Source: Syntrophomonas zehnderi OL-4 (lineage in GTDB: Bacteria; Bacillota; Syntrophomonadia; Syntrophomonadales; Syntrophomonadaceae). Taken from it: a DNA stretch of 42,087 nucleotides. This document shows positions 8,440 through 16,562 of the stretch, piece after piece. A program made the translations under genes and the position numbers. The notes beneath the pieces are model-generated. The model worked only from the letters and a program-made list of their open reading frames with translations. It was not told where the DNA came from and ran no database searches. Numbering within the stretch: the first letter of the stretch is position 1; each line of letters begins with the position of its first letter. Location: assembly GCF_000983115.1 (NCBI RefSeq), contig NZ_CGIH01000021.1, positions 1 to 42,087 of the forward strand. Reading direction: 5' to 3'.

Positions 8440-8465
8440 AGTATTACGTAAAGAGGTGGATAATT

Positions 8466-9422
8466 ATGAATGCAGTGACCCGTTCCATTAGCGATTTCTT
8501 GATAAAAAGAACTATAAAAGACGTGGAAAATATTAATGAAGTAACCGATCCCAACCAACGTCGAGCCTTTGCCTATCTGGAGGCATGGTTGAGTATAATT
8601 GGCAATATTGTCTTAGCGATTATGAAGTTTGCATTTGGTTTCGTATTAAACAGCATTTCCTTGATTGCAGACGCTGTGCATACAGCGTCAGATGTGCTTA
8701 CTTCTCTGGTGGTTATCTTCGGATTCAAACTTTCCAGTTTGCCTGCGGATGAAAAACATCCCCATGGTCACGGAAGGATCGAGTTTATTGCTACATTGAT
8801 TATTGCCATTATGTTAATTTTCGTTGGAGTGAAGTTCGGATTTGATTCTTACGAAAGATTAAAAGCCAATACCCCGGTAAAGGGAAGCTATCTGGTGGTC
8901 GGCTTGATGCTTTTAGCCGCCTTGCTAAAAGAGCTTATGTCCCAAATATCAATTGATTTGGGCAACCGCATATCTTCGGGAACGCTTATCGCAGATGCAT
9001 GGCACCATCGTACCGATGCCATTGCCTCTGTTTTAGTTGCAATCGCTATATTAGCCTCGGGCTTTGGCTACTATAAAGCCGATGCGATTTTAGGCTTTGG
9101 TGTCTCCGCTTTAATCATTTGGACCGGCATCGAGATTTTCAGAGATTCTTCCTCCAAGCTGATCGGGGAAACCGATTCGGCTGACATTGATACAGTGGAG
9201 CAATTGGCTTTATCCATTGCAGGTGTTCATAGCACCCATGATGTAGCCATTCATGATTATGGCAATACGAAACAAGTAGTCATCCATATTGAGGTGGATG
9301 AAAGTTTGACTATGATCAGGGCCCATGAAATTGCTGAGGAAGTAGAACAAATTGTTAACCAAAAGATGTTTGCCTCTACGACAGTCCATGTAGACCGCAT
9401 AGAAGAATACGACCCGCTGTAA
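8466..9422 (+). CDS. Cation diffusion facilitator (CDF) metal efflux transporter
   Basis: A 318-residue inner-membrane divalent-metal/proton antiporter of the CzcD/FieF type. Six hydrophobic segments lie between about 38 and 220, followed by a cytoplasmic ferredoxin-like dimerisation domain. The transport-site residues are readable: DAVHTASD in TM2 (Asp69, His72, Asp76) and DAWHHRTD in TM5 (Asp177, His180, Asp184). The HxxxD pair in both helices favours Zn(II)/Co(II)-type substrates over Mn(II), which usually shows DxxxD. A His-containing HPHGHGR loop follows TM2. Start ATG has GAGGTGG eight bases upstream. Expression is probably controlled by the leader attenuator. Confidence 0.93.
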   Translation: MNAVTRSISDFLIKRTIKDVENINEVTDPNQRRAFAYLEAWLSIIGNIVLAIMKFAFGFVLNSISLIADAVHTASDVLTSLVVIFGFKLSSLPADEKHPHGHGRIEFIATLIIAIMLIFVGVKFGFDSYERLKANTPVKGSYLVVGLMLLAALLKELMSQISIDLGNRISSGTLIADAWHHRTDAIASVLVAIAILASGFGYYKADAILGFGVSALIIWTGIEIFRDSSSKLIGETDSADIDTVEQLALSIAGVHSTHDVAIHDYGNTKQVVIHIEVDESLTMIRAHEIAEEVEQIVNQKMFASTTVHVDRIEEYDPL

Positions 9423-9440
9423 AAAGCCGGTTTTTGGTGA

Positions 9441-9644
9441 ATCTTCTTCAGTTTTCCTATTAGGTTTAGTTTTCATCCCACCATTCCAATAAATAATCTC
9501 CCCGGCAGGGATTCCATTTGCGCCACCAACCCTGATCCATGGGGTCGAATATGGGAGGAGCTATACGACAAAGAACATCTTGCACCCCCAGGCCAGACGG
9601 TTACAGCTATTCTTCAATATTGCCGTGTCCTAACAAAGACCTGA
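9441..9644 (+). pseudogene. Possible remnant of an unrecognised gene
   Basis: An open frame of about 67 codons with no ATG/GTG/TTG start follows the CDF gene and ends at TGA 9642-9644. Its second half reads like genuine protein: NPDPWGRIWEELYDKEHL, then APPGQTVTAILQYCRV. I do not recognise the family. Lack of a start codon and of a ribosome-binding site suggests a 3' fragment of a decayed gene; chance cannot be excluded in so short a frame. Confidence 0.25.
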
Positions 9645-9690
9645 GCAATTATTAATATCCTTCGTCCAGTTTGAAAATGATCTGGTGAAT

Positions 9691-9719
9691 GCCCCCGAAT
9701 ATGTGCGGGGGCTTTTTTT
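9691..9719 (+). terminator. Intrinsic terminator downstream of the CDF gene
   Basis: GCCCCCG (9691-9697) pairs with CGGGGGC (9706-9712) over an eight-base loop, followed by seven T. A strong plus-strand terminator that separates the CDF transcript from the double-cubane operon. Confidence 0.88.
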
Positions 9720-9740
9720 CTGCATAATATATAACTAAAA

Positions 9741-9779
9741 GTTATTATTAATATTATTTTTACTATGTTATTATTAATA
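9741..9779 (+). promoter_or_regulatory. Direct repeats upstream of the double-cubane operon
   Basis: The 13-mer GTTATTATTAATA occurs at 9741-9753 and again at 9767-9779, exactly 26 bases apart, in a very A/T-rich stretch just before the ribosome-binding site. This spacing (about 2.5 helical turns) suits a regulator or an UP-element-like promoter region. The promoter itself cannot be fixed with confidence. Confidence 0.35.
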
Positions 9780-9802
9780 CTATAAAGAGAGGAGTGTGGA
9801 AA

Positions 9803-10939
9803 ATGTCCCAACCAAAAGTAGAAAGTTTTTTAAATATTAGGCCGGATAATATCGTAAAGATTAAGGAAGCTAAGGAAAATGGAACAAAAGTCGTAGGCAT
9901 ATACTGCACCTACTGTCCAGAGGAATTAATTTTAGCTGCCAAAGCTATTCCGGTAGGTCTGTGCGGTACTAAAGAAGAACCTATCGCGGCAGCTGAGGAA
10001 ACATTACCTCGCAACTTATGTCCCCTAATTAAATCTTCTTACGGTTTTGCCATAGAAGATACTTGCCCCTTTTTCCATTTTTCTGATTTAGTAATAGGTG
10101 AAACCACTTGTGATGGAAAAAAGAAAATGTTTGAAATAATGGATGAGATAAAACCAGTCTACACTATGAAATTACCTAATGTGCAGGATTTAGATAGCGC
10201 CTTTGAATTATGGGTTAGCGAAATGAGGCGTTTGCGTACTCATCTGGAAGAAGCTTTAGATGTTACGATTACCGATGATGATATATGGGCGGCTATTAAA
10301 ACTATAAATAATGAAAGAAAAGCAGCTAAAAATGTTGCCGATTTAAACCAACAAGACCCACCACCTTTAACAGGTACAGAACTTTTGACTGTAACCTGGT
10401 CAAGAAGCTTTGCGGCTGATAAAGTTGAACTTACAAATATGTTAAACGATTTTGCCGCCGAGGTTAAAAAAAGACCAATAATTGAAAACGGCGTGAAAAA
10501 GCCACGGGTATTATTAACTGGTTGTCCGGTAGGGCTGGGAACAGAAAAAATAATCAAAATAGTTGAGGATTTAGGCGGCAACGTAGTAGCGATGGAAAAT
10601 TGTACTGGCTATAAGACTTTAGAATTACAAAGTGATGAAACATTATCTGATCCTATTGAAGCATTAGCTCGAAAATATATAAAAATCCCTTGTTCTTGTA
10701 TGTCCCCTAATCCGTATCGTCTACAACTAGTAGAAAGAATGATACATGATTTTAAGGTAGATGCGGTTATAGATTTAACTTGGCAAGCCTGCCACACTTA
10801 TAATATTGAAGCCTACACCATACAAAAATTGGTACGGAAAGCCGGGGTTCCATATTTACAATTAGAAACTGATTATTCTAATTCTGATATGGAGAGTTTA
10901 AAAGTGCGGATCGAAGCAGTAATGGAGATGGTGGAATAA
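9803..10939 (+). CDS. Double-cubane cluster protein (YjiM-type, HgdB superfamily)
   Basis: A 378-residue protein closely resembling E. coli YjiM and, by family, the Carboxydothermus double-cubane cluster protein, which holds an [8Fe-9S] cluster and reduces small molecules with ATP-driven electrons. Family blocks are intact: GIYCTYCPEELI (Cys35, Cys38), RNLCPLIKSSYGF (Cys73), ETTCDGKKKMF (Cys103), LTGCPVG (Cys241), PCSCMSPNPYRL (Cys297, Cys299), WQACHTYN (Cys330) and the ETDYSNSD end. The chosen ATG is eight bases after AGGAG; a GTG at 9794 overlaps the ribosome-binding site. Its stop overlaps the next start (TAATG). Natural substrate is unknown. The gene is visibly AT-richer than its neighbours. 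Confidence 0.88.
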   Translation: MSQPKVESFLNIRPDNIVKIKEAKENGTKVVGIYCTYCPEELILAAKAIPVGLCGTKEEPIAAAEETLPRNLCPLIKSSYGFAIEDTCPFFHFSDLVIGETTCDGKKKMFEIMDEIKPVYTMKLPNVQDLDSAFELWVSEMRRLRTHLEEALDVTITDDDIWAAIKTINNERKAAKNVADLNQQDPPPLTGTELLTVTWSRSFAADKVELTNMLNDFAAEVKKRPIIENGVKKPRVLLTGCPVGLGTEKIIKIVEDLGGNVVAMENCTGYKTLELQSDETLSDPIEALARKYIKIPCSCMSPNPYRLQLVERMIHDFKVDAVIDLTWQACHTYNIEAYTIQKLVRKAGVPYLQLETDYSNSDMESLKVRIEAVMEMVE

Positions 10940-11706
10940 TGGCGACTTTAGGACTAGATATAGGTTCGGTGGCTGCAAAAGGCGTTTTGTTATATAAAGG
11001 TCAAAGGTATAACTCTGTTATACCTACTGGTTGGAGTCCCTTAGATTCGGGTAATGCTATTATTAATTCTTTATTAAATAAAGCCAATATAGAAAAAGAA
11101 CAAATTGACAATATGGTAGTAACCGGTTATGGGAGAGCTGTCCATCAAGCTCACAATAAAACAGTGACGGAAATAAAATGTCATGCTCGGGGTGTAGCTG
11201 CACTATACCCCGAGGTAAGGACAATTATAGATATTGGCGGACAAGATAGTAAAGTTATTAAAGTAAATGATGAAGGCAAAGTATTAGATTTTGCTATGAA
11301 TGATAAATGTGCTGCCGGTACAGGACGATTTTTACAAGTAATGGCTAATGCTTTAGGTATGGATGTTAGCCAGTTGAGTGAGGCCGAAGATTTAGAAGAA
11401 ACGGTAAAAATTAATAGTATGTGTACAGTATTTGCCGAATCGGAAATGGTTAATCTTTTAGCCAAAGGTACTTCTAGGGGCGGCATAATAGCAGGCTTAC
11501 ATGATTCAGTCGGGCAAAGGGTAGGTGCTATGGTAAAAAGATTAGGTATCAGCGAGCAAGTGATATTTACAGGCGGTGTAGCGATTAATAAAGGAGTTAA
11601 AAGGGCGTTGGAAAAAGAGTTAAGTGTAAACTTGCTTGTTCCTGAAGAATGTCAATTTACAGGAGCCTTAGGAGCTGCTTTGATAGCCCAGGAATCAAAT
11701 GATTAG
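10939..11706 (+). CDS. ATP-dependent reductase/activator of the double-cubane protein (YjiL-type)
   Basis: A 255-residue ASKHA ATPase with the bridging [4Fe-4S] cluster, paired one-to-one with the double-cubane protein as YjiL is with YjiM. Seen: LDIGSVAAKGVLL (6-18), VTGYGR (61-66), IIDIGGQDSK, cluster cysteines in NDKCAAGTG (Cys124) and NSMCTVFAESE (Cys162), and the C-terminal FTGGVAINKGV. Its ATG shares one base with the upstream stop, so the two are translationally coupled and made in a fixed ratio. It shares the AT-rich codon use of its partner and differs from the activator at 1371-2150, so each complex likely has its own dedicated activator. Confidence 0.92.
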   Translation: MATLGLDIGSVAAKGVLLYKGQRYNSVIPTGWSPLDSGNAIINSLLNKANIEKEQIDNMVVTGYGRAVHQAHNKTVTEIKCHARGVAALYPEVRTIIDIGGQDSKVIKVNDEGKVLDFAMNDKCAAGTGRFLQVMANALGMDVSQLSEAEDLEETVKINSMCTVFAESEMVNLLAKGTSRGGIIAGLHDSVGQRVGAMVKRLGISEQVIFTGGVAINKGVKRALEKELSVNLLVPEECQFTGALGAALIAQESND

Positions 11707-11732
11707 ATATATTTAGGCAGCTTGTATGGATT

Positions 11733-11758
11733 TTGCCAGCAAATAATTGAACTGGCAA
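11733..11758. terminator. Possible hairpin between converging reductase and tex genes
   Basis: TTGCCAG (11733-11739) and CTGGCAA (11752-11758) form a 7-base stem with a 12-base loop, about 25 bases after the reductase stop. A short T tract follows on the plus strand. Weak but well placed between convergent genes. Confidence 0.4.
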
Positions 11759-11837
11759 ACTGTAAATTTTAAAAAAATCCAACCTGCCCGGAACGTAGAT
11801 AGTGATAGGACAATATTTTTTGCCCTTCGGGTATGAT

Positions 11838-13970
11838 TTAGCTGGCCTTCATGGATAAAGCTACTTTCCCCCGCTCCCGGTCAACTGACAACACCTGTAC
11901 TTCTACCACATCCCCTACAGCTACAATTTCCATAGGATGACGGATGAAGCGCTCTGTCATCTGGGATATATGCACCAGGCCATCGTTTTTTATTCCTATA
12001 TCCACAAAGGCGCCGAAATCCACCACGTTTCGTACTGTTCCGGTCAGGGACATCCCGGGAGTAATGTCCTCGATGCTCAGCACATCGGTGCGAAATACTA
12101 CCGGAGGCAGTTCTTCGCGCGGGTCACGGTGCGGTTTCAAAAGACAATCAATTACGTCTTGCACGGTAGGTTCCCCTGCGCCCAGACTCTGAGCCAGGGT
12201 TGCGGGATTAAGGGCGCCCAGTTTAGTTGCCAAGGCAGGTGAGCCTATTTCTTTCTGGGCGGCACCAGCAGTTTCCAGGATACTTAAAGCCAGTTCGTAT
12301 GATTCCGGGTGAATAGCCGTGCTATCCAAGTGATTGTCCGCCTGGTATATGCGTAGGAATCCGGCGGCTTGCTGAAAGGTTTTGGGGCCTAACTTTGAAA
12401 CTTTCAGCAGTTCCTGACGGTTTTTAAATTTGCCGTTCTGGTCACGGTACTCCACGATTTTATGGGCTACTGTGGAAGAAAGGCCGGACACGTATGTTAA
12501 AAGCGAAACAGAAGCAGTGTTAAGTTCTACTCCCACCTGATTAACCGCCGATTCGACTACGGTGTTCAGACTTTGATTAAGTTCCTTTTGGGGCAGGTCG
12601 TGTTGATATTGCCCTACTCCAATCGCCCGAGGTTCAATCTTAACCAGTTCCGCCAGGGGATCCTGCAGACGGCGGGCAATGGATACCGCACTGCGCTGAG
12701 CTACATCTAGATGTGGGAATTCCTGGGCTGCCAGCGGGGAAGCTGAGTAAACACTGGCTCCAGCCTCACTGACAATAGTATAGGGAATCTGCAACTGCTT
12801 ATTTTTAATCATATCGGCTACAAACTGCTCCGTTTCCCGTGAGGCCGTACCATTGCCAATAGCGATAGCAGTAACGTTATATTTTGTAATTTGGCGGCTT
12901 AAAATTTCCTCGGCTTCAGTTATTTTTCTTTGGGGTGGCGTAGGGTAAACCACTCCCACCTCCAGCATTTTCCCGGTATCATCGACAATGGTCCATTTAC
13001 AGCCGGTGCGGTATGCCGGATCCAAACCCAGGATAGTTTGCCCCTTGACCGGCGGCTGCATTAATAGGCTGCGCAGGTTTTTGGCAAATACCGTTATGGC
13101 TTGTTCTTCAGCTTTTTCGCTTAATTCACTGCGCAAATCCCTTTCGATGGATGGCTTAATCAGCCGACTATAGCTATCCTGAAGCGCCTGCTCAAGATAT
13201 TGTGCAGTGACTCCGGGCTTAACGTAACGGCGGTTTAAATATTCTATTATTTTGTCAATCTCCACAATAACCGAAACCTTAAGAATCTCTTCCCGTTCAC
13301 CGCGGTTTATAGCCAATATTCGGTGGGGAGGTATTTTGTTGACCGCCTCCTGGTATTCATAATACATGCGGTAGGTTGAATCCACATTCTTATCTTTAGC
13401 CGCTACTGCCAGTATTCCCTGTTTGCGGCTGTACTCCCGAATCCATCCCCGCGCGGACGCGTCTTCGGATACCTGTTCAGCTACAATATCCATAGCTCCC
13501 TTAAGAGCAGCTTCGATAGTCGTTATTTCGCCTGAAAGGTAACGGTCAGCTTCCTCTTCAGGTTTCCCCTGCTGCGGACAAGCCAGCAGAAAGTCGGCCA
13601 GAGGCTGCAGTCCTCGGGCACGTGCGGTTGAAGCCCGGGTCTTACGTTTAGGGCGGAAGGGCAGATAAATGTCGTCTATTTCCACCAGCTTACCAGCCTG
13701 CCGTATCCGGGTTTCCAACTCCGCAGTGAGTTTACCCTGTTCCTCTATCAAACGGATTACTTCTGCTTTTCTTTGTTCCAGATGGCGATAAAAATTCAGT
13801 CTTTCCTCGATTAAGCGGATTTTGTTTTCATCCAGACCCCCGGTTACCTCTTTACGGTAACGGGCGATAAAGGGCACCGTATTCTTATCATCCAGCAACT
13901 CCACTACAGCTTTTATTTGCCTGAGCGATATATGGGTTTCTTCCAAAATGTGATTTAGTATCTGTTCCAT
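11838..13970 (-). CDS. tex: Tex family RNA-binding transcription accessory protein
   Basis: A 710-residue Tex protein. Domain order fits the family: N-terminal helical domain with LPFRPKRKTRASTARARGLQPLA, a YqgF/RNase H-like domain containing ILGLDPAYRTGCKW, helix-hairpin-helix repeats (ELNTASVSLLTYVSGL and LLKVSKLGPKTFQQAAGFLRI), and a C-terminal S1 domain with GTVRNVVDFGAFVDIG. It is thought to be a cytoplasmic nucleic-acid-binding factor with roles in transcription and translation. The reading frame stays open upstream to 14072, but the ATG at 13968-13970 (MEQILNHILEE) has AGGAG eight bases before it and fits family N termini. Divergent from the CoA-transferase gene at 14283. Confidence 0.95.
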   Translation of the reverse strand: MEQILNHILEETHISLRQIKAVVELLDDKNTVPFIARYRKEVTGGLDENKIRLIEERLNFYRHLEQRKAEVIRLIEEQGKLTAELETRIRQAGKLVEIDDIYLPFRPKRKTRASTARARGLQPLADFLLACPQQGKPEEEADRYLSGEITTIEAALKGAMDIVAEQVSEDASARGWIREYSRKQGILAVAAKDKNVDSTYRMYYEYQEAVNKIPPHRILAINRGEREEILKVSVIVEIDKIIEYLNRRYVKPGVTAQYLEQALQDSYSRLIKPSIERDLRSELSEKAEEQAITVFAKNLRSLLMQPPVKGQTILGLDPAYRTGCKWTIVDDTGKMLEVGVVYPTPPQRKITEAEEILSRQITKYNVTAIAIGNGTASRETEQFVADMIKNKQLQIPYTIVSEAGASVYSASPLAAQEFPHLDVAQRSAVSIARRLQDPLAELVKIEPRAIGVGQYQHDLPQKELNQSLNTVVESAVNQVGVELNTASVSLLTYVSGLSSTVAHKIVEYRDQNGKFKNRQELLKVSKLGPKTFQQAAGFLRIYQADNHLDSTAIHPESYELALSILETAGAAQKEIGSPALATKLGALNPATLAQSLGAGEPTVQDVIDCLLKPHRDPREELPPVVFRTDVLSIEDITPGMSLTGTVRNVVDFGAFVDIGIKNDGLVHISQMTERFIRHPMEIVAVGDVVEVQVLSVDRERGKVALSMKAS

Positions 13971-14282
13971 AATACTTACTCCTTTATCAACTATCCGGCT
14001 CAAAATGTATTCTATATACCAGAGTAATCTATCTATCCGATCCTCAATTATAATGCCACATTTAAATAACATACGATATCATTGTTTATCATTTTAATAA
14101 TATACCGTATTAAACACCATATTTCCAACGTCAACATACAATTTCCAGTGAAAAACATCTCACTGCTTAGCCAAATTGACATTTGTGAAAAAAGTCATTA
14201 CCATGAGATGGAAGCATCCGATTTGTGGCAATTTTTTTATAATATATTTTTCAAAATACGCATAGGGAGGCTGAAAGAAAAA
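13971..14282. other. Divergent intergenic region between tex and CoA-transferase
   Basis: An A/T-rich spacer holding the two leaders. TTGACA (about 14176) and TATAAT (14238-14243) are both present on the plus strand, but not at a spacing that makes one promoter. GGGAGG at 14265-14270 is the ribosome-binding site for the CoA-transferase, 12 bases before its ATG, rather far. The frame is open through this region, but the sequence lacks coding character. Confidence 0.4.
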
Positions 14283-15611
14283 ATGACTGATAATAACTTG
14301 AAAAATACCTACCGACAAAAACTAATCTCATTTGAAGAAGCCGCTCAAAAAGTTAAATCCGGGGATTTCGTGGCAACTGCGCTGGGGCTGGGATCCTGTT
14401 CGATTGATTTCTTTGAAGCTGTTTTAGACCGATATGAAGAACTGCATGACGTTAAGTTGTCAGATTCAGTGCAATTGCGACCCTGCCGTCTATATGATCC
14501 GGTTTTTATGAATAATATTAAAGACCACATACAATATGTACCTGCTTTCGGTTTGGCCACTATTCGTGAAATATATGGCTCCAACTGTGATTATCTGGTT
14601 AACAATCTCAGCGACAGCGGAGCTAAAATGATTCAGCGCACCGATGTGTTTATCTGTCAGGTTACTCCTCCCGACAGCCGCGGCTATATGAACCTGGGAC
14701 TGAGTAACGATTATTCTCTTGAAATGCTGGAAAACCGCCGGGTTGGCCCGTTGCGACTGGCGATAGGTGAAGTAAATGACCAAATGCCGGTGGTGTATGG
14801 CAAGAATTGGGTACATATAAGTGATTTTGATTATCTGATTGAACATTCCTCGGCTCCACCGACATTTAAACGCAATCCGCCTAGCGAGATTGAAACAACC
14901 ATAGCCGCATATGTGTTGGAATTGATTAATGATGGCGATACGATTCAGATGGGCTTGGGCGGAATAACGGAATCAGTCTTTGCCGGGTTGGAGAATAAAC
15001 GCGGACTGGGTGTTCATTCGGAGATGCTGCCGATGGGGTTACCGCGCATGGTGGAAGAAGGCATCATTGATAATAAAAACAAACCCTTTGACCGCGGCAT
15101 CTCTGTGGGCACCTTTTGCCTGGGCGATGAGGAGATGTATGAATATGTCTCCGAAAATCCCGCTGTTGAGATTCATCCCGGCTACTATGTCAATAAAGCG
15201 CCCTTGATCGCTCGCATACCTAATATGCTGGCCGTAAACAACGCACTGATGATTGATTTCAGCGGCCAAATTACCGCCGAAGGGCTGGGTCATCGCATGA
15301 TCAGTGGTTCCGGGGGACAATTAGACTTTGTTTTGGGCAGTTTTTGGTCAGAAGGCGGGAAATCGGTAACAGTGATGCGTTCAGCCCGTCAAGGAGCAGA
15401 TGGACAACTAACATCATCCATTGTACCGGGATTACCCACCGGAACTCCGGTAACAGTTCCCCGTACCTTTGCCAATTATGTCGTCACTGAATATGGTATA
15501 ACCGATTTGCGCAACAAAACCCGTCAGGAGCGTGCTCATGCGCTGATCAATATTGCGCATCCAGAACTTAGATCAGAACTGCGCTGGCAGCTACAAAAAG
15601 CTTTCTACTAA
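14283..15611 (+). CDS. Acetyl-CoA hydrolase/transferase family CoA-transferase (4-hydroxybutyrate CoA-transferase-like)
   Basis: A 442-residue class I-type CoA-transferase of the AbfT/Cat1 superfamily that moves CoA between acyl-CoA and acetate or other carboxylates through a glutamyl-CoA thioester. The likely catalytic Glu247 lies in GLGVHSEMLP; the oxyanion-loop motif QMGLGGI (222-228) and the C-terminal GSGGQLDFVLGS and YVVTEYGITDLRNKT blocks are present. The ATG at 14283 aligns with other family starts; the open frame upstream from 14082 is unlike the family and lacks a ribosome-binding site. Monocistronic, convergent with the Uma2 gene. One of three paralogues in the window; acyl specificity cannot be read. 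Confidence 0.88.
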   Translation: MTDNNLKNTYRQKLISFEEAAQKVKSGDFVATALGLGSCSIDFFEAVLDRYEELHDVKLSDSVQLRPCRLYDPVFMNNIKDHIQYVPAFGLATIREIYGSNCDYLVNNLSDSGAKMIQRTDVFICQVTPPDSRGYMNLGLSNDYSLEMLENRRVGPLRLAIGEVNDQMPVVYGKNWVHISDFDYLIEHSSAPPTFKRNPPSEIETTIAAYVLELINDGDTIQMGLGGITESVFAGLENKRGLGVHSEMLPMGLPRMVEEGIIDNKNKPFDRGISVGTFCLGDEEMYEYVSENPAVEIHPGYYVNKAPLIARIPNMLAVNNALMIDFSGQITAEGLGHRMISGSGGQLDFVLGSFWSEGGKSVTVMRSARQGADGQLTSSIVPGLPTGTPVTVPRTFANYVVTEYGITDLRNKTRQERAHALINIAHPELRSELRWQLQKAFY

Positions 15612-15650
15612 TTGTCTGATACGAGGTACAAGGAAGTAATTATCCGTATT

Positions 15651-16409
15651 TCACTTTATATTTGACCATAATGATTGTAGTTTAATGGCCAGCCCCGCAA
15701 AATTTGGATGTTCTACAATATCTTCGTCCATACCGGAGGCAACCAAGGAGTATACACCATCATGCCAGGCAAAACACTCGAGGGTTCTTTCCTGGGGATC
15801 AACCAACCAATAATGGTGTACTTCGGCCTGTTTATAAATCTGCATTTTTTGCAACCGGTCTTTGCGGCGGCTGGAAGGTGATAAAATCTCTACAACCAGT
15901 TCAGGTGCCCCGTCGATACGGGCATCTTTTACTATTTGCGGCTGTTCACCCGATACGTAGAATATATCCGGCTGGACTACATTATAATCAAGCAGGGTAA
16001 CATCCAAAGGTGCGTCAAATATCTCTCCTTCATAATCAACTCCCCAAAAATAATCCTCCAGTATCCTTTGCAGCCTGCGAGATACTCGCTGGTGCACAAC
16101 ATTGGGTGAAGGTTCTCTAATCAGCATCCCGTCAAGTATTTCGTAGCGATAGCCCGGCTCTTCCGGAATAACCAGGTAGTCTTGATAGGTGAGCTTTTTG
16201 GTCGGTTTGGTATCATAAGGAGCAAAATTTTCCCTGACGTCACCACGCAGGGCATTAATTACATCGTCCAGCTTATAGCGGTATTGCCTGCTGCCTAGTT
16301 CAACACACGGTATCTTGTTTTCACGGGTATATCTCCAAATTGTTTCCACAGAAAGATCCAAGGCTTCTGCCAATGCTTGAGCCGTAATTAACTCCTTGTC
16401 TACAGTCAT
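15651..16409 (-). CDS. Helix-turn-helix + Uma2 (DUF820) endonuclease-fold fusion
   Basis: A 252-residue protein. Residues 5-55 form an excisionase/MerR-like winged HTH (ITAQALAEALDLSVETIWRY, followed by GSRQYRYKLDDV), and residues 72-250 a Uma2/DUF820 domain of the PD-(D/E)xK fold. Readable core residues are VQPDIFYV (Asp148), ELVVEILSPSS (Glu170/Glu174) and KMQIYKQAEVHHYWLVDP. Uma2 proteins are abundant in cyanobacteria and some Firmicutes and their role is unresolved. The ATG at 16407-16409 is eight bases after GGAGG; a GTG nine bases upstream abuts the ribosome-binding site and is rejected. The HTH suggests sequence-specific DNA binding. A consensus-like promoter with repeated TATAATCAA motifs lies upstream. 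Confidence 0.82.
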   Translation of the reverse strand: MTVDKELITAQALAEALDLSVETIWRYTRENKIPCVELGSRQYRYKLDDVINALRGDVRENFAPYDTKPTKKLTYQDYLVIPEEPGYRYEILDGMLIREPSPNVVHQRVSRRLQRILEDYFWGVDYEGEIFDAPLDVTLLDYNVVQPDIFYVSGEQPQIVKDARIDGAPELVVEILSPSSRRKDRLQKMQIYKQAEVHHYWLVDPQERTLECFAWHDGVYSLVASGMDEDIVEHPNFAGLAIKLQSLWSNIK

Positions 16410-16428
16410 AATATCCACCTCCCTCTCG

Positions 16429-16487
16429 ATTATAATTAATCTTTAAACTATAATCAACTTAAATCAATTAAAATAGCTTATAATCAA
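16429..16487 (-). promoter_or_regulatory. Promoter and repeated motif upstream of the HTH-Uma2 gene
   Basis: Minus strand TTGATT (16452-16457), 17-base spacer, TATAAT (16429-16434). The 9-mer TATAATCAA (plus strand) occurs at 16449-16457 and 16479-16487, 30 bases apart, with a related inverted copy near 16428-16442. The repeats cover the promoter and could be binding sites for the gene's own HTH domain. The -10 is very close to the ribosome-binding site, implying a short leader. Confidence 0.45.
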
Positions 16488-16562
16488 GAGACGGATGCAA
16501 TGACTTCCTAATAGCAAGGAGATTTTGGTACCTGTGTAAATTAGATTTATTTAAGCAGGGTT

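Noticed and set aside
14082-14282. N-terminal extension of the CoA-transferase at 14283
   Set aside because: The 67 extra residues are hydrophobic/irregular, lack a ribosome-binding site, and are absent in the family; the frame is simply open.
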